From SIG220 sp045615545 (GTDB lineage Bacteria > Bacillota_I > Bacilli_A > RFN20 > CAG-826), in assembly GCA_045615545.1 (NCBI GenBank), contig JAZLFA010000057.1, positions 1-16,010 on the forward strand: 16,010 nucleotides of DNA, in the 5' to 3' direction. A model generated the notes under the pieces. It saw only the letters and a list, made by a program, of their open reading frames with translations, did not search any database and was not told the origin of the DNA. Positions 1-6,390 of the stretch are shown in pieces (positions within the stretch are counted from its first letter, which is position 1; each line of letters starts with the position of its first letter). The translations under genes and the position numbers were made by a program.

Positions 1-70
1 TATAATATATATCAATCATAATTATTAATATATGTAATATTTACGAATGTTATTATTGTTATGTAATGTC

Positions 71-135
71 TTAGCGATCTATATCGCAATTCATCTCCCA
101 CTTATAGAAGATGGGAGTCTTCTTGCTGATTGCTT
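71..135 (+). mobile_element. Possible IS200/IS605-type right end (omega-RNA 3' end-like double hairpin)
   Basis: Two hairpins stand side by side. The first has GCGAT (74-78) and ATCGC (83-87) around a 4-nt loop. The second has CTCCCACTT (95-103) pairing with AAG (108-110) and TGGGAG (112-117), with one bulged A at 111 and a 4-nt loop. They are joined by an AATTCAT segment and followed by GTCTTCTTGCTG. This arrangement closely resembles the subterminal palindrome of IS200/IS605 right ends, which also forms the 3' end of the TnpB guide (omega) RNA. This is from memory of the family, not a search. No tnpB reading frame is present in the first 70 bases in any plus frame beyond a few codons. The element is therefore either cut by the window edge or a solo end. 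There is no U-run on either side of the stem, so it is not a standard terminator. Confidence 0.45.
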
Positions 136-157
136 GATAAATTTTAATAAATAATTC

Positions 158-421
158 TTATTCTAAAGAATTAAGTAAACGTGCAATTGAAGATTTTTGT
201 CTTGCAGCAGTATTTGCGTGTTGAACGCCATCGCTAACGCTCTTGTCAATTAAAACTGTTGCTTCTTTTGCTAATTTGCTAGCTTCTTCTTTATTACCAG
301 CTTCAACAGCAACCTTAACTTTCTTCATTGCGGTTCTTAATGCTGATTTACTAGCTTTGTTTCTAAGTCTAGCTGCTTCGTTTGTACGATTTCTTTTGAT
401 TTGAGATTTAATGTTTGCCAT
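158..421 (-). CDS. rpsT: 30S ribosomal protein S20
   Basis: Primary binding protein of the small ribosomal subunit, contacting 16S rRNA. The 87-residue product begins MANIKSQIKRN, is rich in Lys/Arg/Ala helices, and contains the family-typical C-terminal stretch HANTAARQKSSIARLL; 87 residues is normal for bacterial S20. The start is placed at 421 because MANIKSQ is the canonical N terminus and a GAGGAAA ribosome site lies about 6 nt before it; the longer frame reaching 466 would add 15 residues with no counterpart in S20 and run across the promoter. It is monocistronic, separated by about 90 bases from the ligase gene upstream on the same strand. In Bacillus rpsT is also found near lepA and transcribed divergently from it, so the setting is conserved. 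Confidence 0.97.
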   Translation of the reverse strand: MANIKSQIKRNRTNEAARLRNKASKSALRTAMKKVKVAVEAGNKEEASKLAKEATVLIDKSVSDGVQHANTAARQKSSIARLLNSLE

Positions 422-456
422 TTTTGTTTCCTCTTCTTTTTTAGACGTCGCTTGAT

Positions 457-486
457 ATAATACCAAAAATTATACTTATAATGCAA
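457..486 (-). promoter_or_regulatory. Putative rpsT promoter
   Basis: On the minus strand TTGCAT (481-486) and TATTAT (457-462) are separated by 18 nt, and TGG directly before TATTAT makes an extended -10 (TGn). Transcription would start near 450, giving a leader of about 29 nt ahead of the rpsT ribosome site. The -35 match is weak, the extended -10 is good. A second TATAAT-like box a few bases upstream has no -35 at a suitable distance. Confidence 0.4.
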
Positions 487-512
487 TTATTAAATTACAT
501 TAATTAATAATT
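485..512 (-). repeat. AT-only inverted repeat at the end of the acyl ligase gene
   Basis: AATTATTAA (485-493) and TTAATAATT (504-512) are perfect 9-bp arms around a 10-nt loop. The repeat sits at the stop codon of the ligase gene and partly overlaps the -35 of the putative rpsT promoter. It lacks G and C in the stem and lacks a following U-run, so it would be a poor Rho-independent terminator; it may slow or end the upstream transcript weakly, or be chance in AT-rich DNA. Confidence 0.25.
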
Positions 513-2530
513 TAGGCATTTTTGATTGTTTCTTTCTCCTTCTTTAGGAGGATGATTTCATCTACAAAATCATTTACACATGTCATTTGACCATACATAT
601 CTTCTGGTACGACAATATCGAATTTAGTTTGTAATTTTTGCACTAGTTCAACATAGTTCATTGAATCACCACCTAAATCATTAATCCAATGAGCATCGTT
701 CTCAATTTTGAATTTAGGTAATATTAATATCTCAGAGAATAAATCTTTGACTGGTTCGAGATATTTTTCAATTATTTCTTGAGAATAAACTTTGCTTTCT
801 ATTTTATTTGCTTTTTCTCCAAGGAGAATATATTCGCCGTTATTACTTTCAATCGCTTTTTTAATTACGAAACGTTTTACCTTCATATTGTTAGCAATAG
901 GAAGTTTCTTTTTTGCTAAGTAAACATGAGAAATAGTGGAACCTTTAGGTAAGTTTCTACCAGCTTCTTCAATTTTAGTTTTTAATTCTTTTATTTCTTG
1001 ATCAGTTATTTTGTTATCAACTTCAAGAACTAAATCAATTTCTTCTTTATGTCCGCCGATATCAATACCTAAAACACAAAGATTAACAATATTAGGTATT
1101 TTCTTAAAGAAAATTTCAATTTCATCAGGGAAGACATTTTCTCCATCAGCATTAATAATGATGTCTTTAATTCTACCTTTAATAAAATAACTTCCATCAT
1201 CACTTTTTTTAGCGATGTCTCCAGTAGAGAAATATCCTTCTTCATCAAAATCAGGTAATTTTTCTTTACCCGCGATTATTTCTCTAATATGAGTGATTTT
1301 AGATTTAACATATAATTCACCAACGTTTTTATCTTCGCCATTAGGTTTGATTTTATATTCAATACCATAAAGTGGTTTACCAATTGCTCCCATTAGTCGA
1401 TCGTAAACATCAGGTGATAATTCAACAGATGTAACACCAAGTTCAGTCATTCCAAAACCGTTATATAAAGGATAACCAATACCATTAATGATATTGAGAG
1501 TCTTTTCATTTAAATATCCGCCACCAGAAATACAATATCTAACCTTATCTCCTAAAATACCTTTTTGGATAATCTTTCTTGCGATAGGCTTAGCGGCTAT
1601 ACCAGCTTGCTCAGCATTTAACTTACCAAGGTTATAGGAAATAAATTTATCCAATAAGGCGCGTTTTTCAGGAGTTTCTAACGCTCTTTTTCTTTCAATT
1701 TGAGTAACTAAAGATTCCCAGAATAAAGGAACGCTATAGATGTGAGATATTTCTCTTTTTTTACAAATATCTTGGATTTCACTTGGCGCTAAACTTGTAG
1801 GGAAGACTAAAGTCTTACCATACCATGTGTACCATAAAAATACTGCCACAAATCCAAAGATATGGTGGAATGGAACCATTGCTAAAATTTTGACATTGCC
1901 ATAACATTTTGGATACATAATATCCTTTGTTGTTTCTGGCATTTCTATACTAGCAGCTATTTGATGAGCAAAGTTCTCGCCATCATAGATCATTAATTTA
2001 ACATCACCAGTTGTGCCACTTGAACAAAATACTAATTCATTTTCCCAATTAGGAACAAATTCACCATTCGGTTCTTCAATTTCAAAATCATCAATGGTGA
2101 TTTTACTTATTGAATATGGATAAACATCATCAGTAATAATGCCAACTGCACCTGATTGGTTAATTAGGTTTTGTGTTGCTTCTTTACTAGTTCTTGCGTC
2201 AATTAAAACTGGTTTAAAACCATTCATTAAAATGGCCCAAAATGTAATAACCCATTGATAAGAGTTAGTAGCTTTAAAAACAATTGGTTTATGCCTTTCT
2301 TCTTTTGCAAATAAGAAATTGATTATATCAGCATATTTATAAATAAGTTTTGAAACTTTTTTATATTTGAGTTTTTTTACTTTGCCTTTGTCATTAAAAT
2401 ATTCAATCGCGACATTTTTGGCGTTATAGGTAAAGGTATGATTAAAAATATCTTCCATTCTTCGATCTGTTTTTAGCAAATCTAAAGGCGTAGAAAAGAA
2501 TGCTTTTACCTTCTCGTATTCAGGATACAT
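512..2530 (-). CDS. AMP-forming acyl ligase fused to C-terminal acyl/peptidyl carrier domain
   Basis: Adenylate-forming (ANL superfamily) enzyme of 672 residues, predicted to activate a carboxylic acid with ATP and transfer it to phosphopantetheine. Core motifs in order: SSGTTG phosphate loop with following Lys near 170-178, GFGMTELG near 358-365, YFSTGD near 433-438, GRIKD hinge near 452-456, and the catalytic-loop Lys near 550 (NNMKVKR). A carrier domain occupies about 585-665; its DLGGDSMNY motif puts the 4'-phosphopantetheine Ser at about 623. No transmembrane segment, condensation, reductase or thioesterase domain is visible. The ligase could load its own carrier domain, as in fatty acyl-AMP ligase/ACP fusions. 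Its start is 1 nt after the stop of the upstream phosphoesterase gene, whose last codons carry the AAGGAG ribosome site, so the two are translationally linked. The substrate (fatty, amino or aryl acid) cannot be read from the sequence, and no partner biosynthetic enzyme is in the window. Confidence 0.85.
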   Translation of the reverse strand: MYPEYEKVKAFFSTPLDLLKTDRRMEDIFNHTFTYNAKNVAIEYFNDKGKVKKLKYKKVSKLIYKYADIINFLFAKEERHKPIVFKATNSYQWVITFWAILMNGFKPVLIDARTSKEATQNLINQSGAVGIITDDVYPYSISKITIDDFEIEEPNGEFVPNWENELVFCSSGTTGDVKLMIYDGENFAHQIAASIEMPETTKDIMYPKCYGNVKILAMVPFHHIFGFVAVFLWYTWYGKTLVFPTSLAPSEIQDICKKREISHIYSVPLFWESLVTQIERKRALETPEKRALLDKFISYNLGKLNAEQAGIAAKPIARKIIQKGILGDKVRYCISGGGYLNEKTLNIINGIGYPLYNGFGMTELGVTSVELSPDVYDRLMGAIGKPLYGIEYKIKPNGEDKNVGELYVKSKITHIREIIAGKEKLPDFDEEGYFSTGDIAKKSDDGSYFIKGRIKDIIINADGENVFPDEIEIFFKKIPNIVNLCVLGIDIGGHKEEIDLVLEVDNKITDQEIKELKTKIEEAGRNLPKGSTISHVYLAKKKLPIANNMKVKRFVIKKAIESNNGEYILLGEKANKIESKVYSQEIIEKYLEPVKDLFSEILILPKFKIENDAHWINDLGGDSMNYVELVQKLQTKFDIVVPEDMYGQMTCVNDFVDEIILLKKEKETIKNA

Positions 2531-2531
2531 A

Positions 2532-3014
2532 TTATTCTCCTTTTAATTCGTAAATTTTATATCTTTTAAGTGGTTTATGATCTTCTAAAGAATAGAATGT
2601 AACATGTACATCTTCTTTAGTGTTTTCTAAAATAGCATAGCTAGCAATTTCATCCCTAGGTTCAACTAATGATCCTGGATTAATATAAGCGATACCATTT
2701 TTTTGCATACAGCATCTAACATGCGTATGACCAAAAATAAAAACTTTGATGTCATTTTCTTTTATATATTTTGTTGTTAAGTCATCTTTATGGCGCATTA
2801 AAATATTACCAAATGGAGTTGGTAACATTAGTTCTTCATTCATATCAAAGTGATAATCACAATTACCTCTAACAGTTCTAAAAGGGTATATTGCTTGCGC
2901 TTCTTGTTGACTATCTCCAGCATGTAAATATAGTTCAACATTTGGCCATCTGATAATTAATTGATCTAAGACATCTTGATTGCCGTGACTATCGCTAACT
3001 AACAAAATTCTCAT
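2532..3014 (-). CDS. YfcE/MJ0936-family metallophosphoesterase
   Basis: A 160-residue protein of the calcineurin-like fold, subfamily YfcE/MJ0936, which hydrolyses phosphodiesters with two divalent metals. Visible metal ligands are D8 and H10 (SDSHG), D34 (HAGD), N51 (GNCD), H75, and H96/H98 (GHTH). The usual HGH at the middle motif reads RHK here, keeping the first His but losing Gly and the second His. Length is typical (about 155-170) and there is no signal peptide, so it is cytoplasmic. The physiological substrate of this family is generally unknown. It is the first gene of a two-gene minus-strand unit with the acyl ligase (1 nt gap), which suggests related use, but I cannot name the pathway. 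No Shine-Dalgarno sequence precedes its ATG. Confidence 0.88.
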   Translation of the reverse strand: MRILLVSDSHGNQDVLDQLIIRWPNVELYLHAGDSQQEAQAIYPFRTVRGNCDYHFDMNEELMLPTPFGNILMRHKDDLTTKYIKENDIKVFIFGHTHVRCCMQKNGIAYINPGSLVEPRDEIASYAILENTKEDVHVTFYSLEDHKPLKRYKIYELKGE

Positions 3015-3022
3015 AATGGTAG

Positions 3023-3049
3023 TTTATCGCAATGTGGCTTTATTTTCAA
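3023..3049 (-). promoter_or_regulatory. Putative promoter of the phosphoesterase-acyl ligase operon
   Basis: On the minus strand TTGAAA (3044-3049) and GATAAA (3023-3028) are 15 nt apart, and TGC before GATAAA gives an extended -10 character. The predicted start of transcription (about 3016) falls only a couple of bases before the ATG at 3014, which would make a nearly leaderless message and fits the absence of a ribosome site. The 15-nt spacing is shorter than ideal. Confidence 0.3.
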
Positions 3050-3061
3050 TAAATGAAAAGT

Positions 3062-3067
3062 TATAAT
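3062..3067 (+). promoter_or_regulatory. Putative -10 element of fmt
   Basis: A perfect TATAAT lies 18 nt before the fmt ATG at 3086; the bases 16-18 nt upstream of it give only a poor -35 (TTTATT-like). Transcription would start near 3074 with a leader of about 12 nt. If correct, the alternative upstream ATG at 3053 would lie before the transcript start, which supports the 3086 start. Confidence 0.35.
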
Positions 3068-3085
3068 TATTTGGGATTTATAGAC

Positions 3086-4024
3086 ATGGATATCAAAGAT
3101 TTACGTATTGTTTTTATGGGAACTCCAGAGATTAGCGCTACTGTGCTTGAATCTCTTATTATTTCTGGACTAAATATTGTAGGTGTAGTTGCTCAACCCG
3201 ATAGACCAGTTGGAAGAAAACAAATATTGACACCAGTTCCAACAAAAATAATCGCAGAAAAATATAATATTCCAACATATCAAAAAGAAAAGATAAGATT
3301 AGATTATGAATTTCTAAAAGAAATTAATCCTGATTTAATTATCACTTTAGCCTATGGTCAAATTGTGCCACAAGGATTATTAGATATTCCTAAATATGGG
3401 TGCTTAAATCTTCATGGTTCACTCTTGCCTAAATATCGTGGAGCCGCTCCTATTCAATATGCATTAATTAATCAAGAAAAAGAAACCGGTATGACATTAA
3501 TGGAAATGATTGACAAAATGGATGCTGGAAAAATGTACGCTAAAGAAATTGTTACTATCGATGAAGAAGATAATGCTACCTCTTTATTTATAAAAATGGG
3601 TAAGGCTGCAACTAAATTAGTGTTAGATAATCTTCAAAACTATATTGATGGAAAATTAATAGGGGAGGTTCAAGATGAATCTCTTGTAAGTTTTGCTCCT
3701 AGTATTAAAAAAGAAGAAGAAAAAATCGACTTAAATAAAACAAGTAAGGAAATAGTGGGATATATTAAGGCTCTTTCTGAAGTTCCCGGTGCATATCTAT
3801 TACTAAATGAAGAAAAATTTAAAATTTATAAAGCTAAATATGTTAATGATCAAATCAAAGGCCAAGTTGGAGAAATTATCCAAATGGATAAGACTGGTAT
3901 CTTTTTGCAGTGCAAAGATGGAATCATTAATTTATTAGTAGTGCAGAAAGTTGGAAAGAATAAATTAGATTATATTAACTATGTTAATGGCAATATGAAT
4001 TTGTTACATTCGGTACTTAAATAA
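3086..4024 (+). CDS. fmt: Methionyl-tRNA formyltransferase
   Basis: Transfers a formyl group from 10-formyltetrahydrofolate to Met-tRNA(fMet) to prepare the initiator tRNA. From the start at 3086 the protein is 312 residues, the normal size, and opens MDIKDLRIVFMGTPE like other Fmt proteins. Catalytic residues of the formyltransferase fold are seen: N108 and H110 in LNLHGSLLP, then KYRGAAPIQYA, and D146 in MDKMDAGK. A C-terminal OB-like tRNA-binding domain follows from about residue 200. An in-frame ATG at 3053 would add 11 residues (323 total), but it has no ribosome site and precedes the likely -10. There is no clear Shine-Dalgarno before 3086 either. The stop overlaps the next gene's start (TAATG). 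Fmt is normally next to def; no def is seen here. Confidence 0.94.
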   Translation: MDIKDLRIVFMGTPEISATVLESLIISGLNIVGVVAQPDRPVGRKQILTPVPTKIIAEKYNIPTYQKEKIRLDYEFLKEINPDLIITLAYGQIVPQGLLDIPKYGCLNLHGSLLPKYRGAAPIQYALINQEKETGMTLMEMIDKMDAGKMYAKEIVTIDEEDNATSLFIKMGKAATKLVLDNLQNYIDGKLIGEVQDESLVSFAPSIKKEEEKIDLNKTSKEIVGYIKALSEVPGAYLLLNEEKFKIYKAKYVNDQIKGQVGEIIQMDKTGIFLQCKDGIINLLVVQKVGKNKLDYINYVNGNMNLLHSVLK

Positions 4025-6366
4025 TGGCAAGCCAATTAACTCTAAGTGTCCATCAATTAGTGGACTTTTTATTAAGAAGCGGGGATATTGATAACCGTGT
4101 TTTTTCTTCAAACACGATGCAAGAAGGTTCTTTACTTCACGCTTTATATCAATCTAAACAAAAATCCAATTACATTTCTGAATATCCTTTAAGAGATATT
4201 ATTACAGTTGATGATATAGAAGTAACTATTGAAGGAAGAGCGGATGGCATCATTAAAGAAAGTGAAAATCACTATATTATTGATGAAATCAAAACAACAG
4301 TCGCCGACTTAGAGGAGTTTTATTTAGAAAACCAAGATTGGCATTTAGGACAAGCACAAGTATATGCCTATATGTTCGCTAAAGAACAAAGACAAACAAA
4401 TATCGATATTCGTTTAACTTATATAAAACAAGGCGAACCAAAAAATAGGATGATTAAAGAATTCACTTTTTCATTTAATGAGTTAAGTCAAATTGTTATT
4501 GGTTTTATTGAACAATATCTCGATTTTTATCACATTTTAGACTCAATGAGACAAAAAAGAGATGCCTCCTTAGAGAATCTCAAGTTTCCTTTTTCTTCTT
4601 ATAGAAGAGGTCAAAAAGAATTAGCGAAATATACATATGGTACGGCGTGTAATGGAGGACATTTATTTTGTGAAGCTCCTACCGGCATAGGTAAAACAAT
4701 GTCGACTTTATTTCCTTATGTAAAAGCACTTAGCAAAGATGAATTAGCAAAGGTATTCTATTTAACCGCAAAAACTAGTGGAAAAGAAAGCGCTCATCAC
4801 GCTTTAAAAATATTAGAAGATAAAGGTGCCTTTTTAGGTAGAATAGTGGTGACCGCGAAAGATAAGATTTGTTTTAATAAACAAAAATCATGTAATCCCG
4901 ATGAATGTATATACGCTAAAGGATACTATACAAAATTAAAAACTATTCTAAATTACGCATTGCTAAAATATCGCGATTTTGATTATGAAAGAATCGTGGA
5001 AATTGCAAAAGATTATAATGTCTGTCCATTTGAATTGGAATTAGATTTATCTTTATTTTTAGATGTTATTATTTGTGACTATAACTATTTATTTGATCCA
5101 ATAAGTTATATGAAGAGATATTTTGATGAAGATTCATCACATTATTTAGCATTAGTAGATGAAGCTCATAACTTGGTAGATCGTAGTAGAGATATGTATA
5201 GTGAAGTTATCGATGAAGAAGAATTTAAATTAGCAAAAAAATCTGTTCGTAAATCATCCTTAAGTAAACTTAAAACACAACTTGCTAAAATAACAAAGTT
5301 ATTTAATGAATATAAAAAGAACTATAACGAGCAATTTAACATTATTGAAGATATCGATGAAATAACTTTTAAAATATTTAATCGTTTCCTGGAAGTAATG
5401 AACGATATAAATAAAAACAATCACGAAGAAGTAAGCAAAGAATTATTAGAATTTTATTTAAGAGTGAATCGTTTTCTTAAAATATATGATATTAAAAATG
5501 ATTCTTTCTTAATTTATGTTAGTAATCATAATAATAGAATTAAAATACATTTATTCTGCCGTGACGCGAGTAAATACTTAAAAAGTATCATTCATCGTTT
5601 AAAAGCCACAACATTCTTTTCCGCAACATTAACACCAATTGATTATTATATTGATACTCTTGGTGGTGATAGGCATTTAGAACCAGTGATGATGTTACCT
5701 TCACCATTTGACAAAGATCATCTCGCAATCTTAGTTGCACCTAAAGTTTCAATAAAATATAAAAATAGAGATAATACTTATCAATTAGTAAGTGAATATA
5801 TTAATGCATTTATTAAAAACAAGGTTGGTAATTATATCGTTTATTTACCAAGCTATGAATATTTAGATAAATTGATGAAATTTATTAATCTTCCTAATGA
5901 TGTAGATACTTATCTACAAAATCGCGATATGAGCGAAATGGAAAGAGAAGAATTTGTTTCTCGTTTTGTTAAAAACCCAAGAAAAACCACAATTGGATTT
6001 GCTATTATCGGTGGTGCTTTCTCGGAGGGAATTGATTTAGTAAGTGACCGTCTAATTGGTGCTGTTATTGTTGGTATTGGAATGCCTAAAATTAATTACG
6101 AAAGTGATAGAATCAAAGATTATTATGATTCTTTAGGGTACAAAGGCCATGATTATGCTTATTTATATCCAGGCATGAATAAAGTAATGCAAGCTGTTGG
6201 AAGAGTGATTAGGGATGAAAACGATCGTGGCGCGGTTTTATTAATTGATGAAAGATACGCGACAAACGAATATCGCGATAATTTCAAAAAAGAATGGGAA
6301 GATTATCAAATAATGTTTTCCCCTGAGGAAGTTAGCGATTATTTGTTAGATTTCTACAAAAGATAA
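4024..6366 (+). CDS. XPD/DinG-type Fe-S DNA helicase with N-terminal Cas4/RecB-like nuclease domain
   Basis: A 780-residue SF2 helicase. The N-terminal 180 residues look like a PD-(D/E)XK nuclease of the Cas4/RecB type: His near 39 (SLLHALY), D74 (GRADG), E88-I-K90 (IIDEIKTT) and a Q110-containing helix (LGQAQVYAY). The helicase follows: Walker A EAPTGIGKT at 217-225, four cysteines C283, C290, C295 and C334 positioned as in the XPD/DinG 4Fe-4S domain, DEAH box at 379-382, motif III FFSATLTP, motif V GGAFSEGIDL and motif VI QAVGRVIRDENDRG. It is predicted to unwind DNA 5'-3' and perhaps cut it, in repair or replication-fork rescue, by analogy to XPD/DinG and to the Cas4-like domain of Dna2. 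Its ATG overlaps the fmt stop by 1 nt and has no ribosome site, indicating translational reinitiation. The nuclease signature rests on motifs only. Confidence 0.86.
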   Translation: MASQLTLSVHQLVDFLLRSGDIDNRVFSSNTMQEGSLLHALYQSKQKSNYISEYPLRDIITVDDIEVTIEGRADGIIKESENHYIIDEIKTTVADLEEFYLENQDWHLGQAQVYAYMFAKEQRQTNIDIRLTYIKQGEPKNRMIKEFTFSFNELSQIVIGFIEQYLDFYHILDSMRQKRDASLENLKFPFSSYRRGQKELAKYTYGTACNGGHLFCEAPTGIGKTMSTLFPYVKALSKDELAKVFYLTAKTSGKESAHHALKILEDKGAFLGRIVVTAKDKICFNKQKSCNPDECIYAKGYYTKLKTILNYALLKYRDFDYERIVEIAKDYNVCPFELELDLSLFLDVIICDYNYLFDPISYMKRYFDEDSSHYLALVDEAHNLVDRSRDMYSEVIDEEEFKLAKKSVRKSSLSKLKTQLAKITKLFNEYKKNYNEQFNIIEDIDEITFKIFNRFLEVMNDINKNNHEEVSKELLEFYLRVNRFLKIYDIKNDSFLIYVSNHNNRIKIHLFCRDASKYLKSIIHRLKATTFFSATLTPIDYYIDTLGGDRHLEPVMMLPSPFDKDHLAILVAPKVSIKYKNRDNTYQLVSEYINAFIKNKVGNYIVYLPSYEYLDKLMKFINLPNDVDTYLQNRDMSEMEREEFVSRFVKNPRKTTIGFAIIGGAFSEGIDLVSDRLIGAVIVGIGMPKINYESDRIKDYYDSLGYKGHDYAYLYPGMNKVMQAVGRVIRDENDRGAVLLIDERYATNEYRDNFKKEWEDYQIMFSPEEVSDYLLDFYKR

Positions 6367-6374
6367 CAAAGTTA

Positions 6375-6383
6375 TGGTATATT
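6375..6383 (+). promoter_or_regulatory. Putative extended -10 promoter of lepA
   Basis: TGG followed by TATATT (6378-6383) forms an extended -10 element 7 nt before the lepA ATG; the bases 17 nt upstream (TACAAA) are a poor -35. The predicted transcript start is at about 6390, directly before the start codon, so a message from here would be leaderless. lepA may also be read through from the helicase gene 24 nt upstream. Confidence 0.3.
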
Positions 6384-6390
6384 AAAAAAC

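Noticed and set aside
95..117. Hairpin as the rpsT terminator
   Set aside because: Neither side of the stem has a U-run on the strand of rpsT, and the second small hairpin plus flanking sequence fit an IS200/IS605-type end better.
422..466. N-terminal extension of rpsT to 466
   Set aside because: The 15 extra residues have no counterpart in S20, cross the likely promoter, and a ribosome site sits properly before the ATG at 421.
3053..3085. Upstream ATG of fmt at 3053
   Set aside because: No ribosome site, and it precedes the TATAAT at 3062-3067; the 3086 start gives the usual Fmt length and N terminus.
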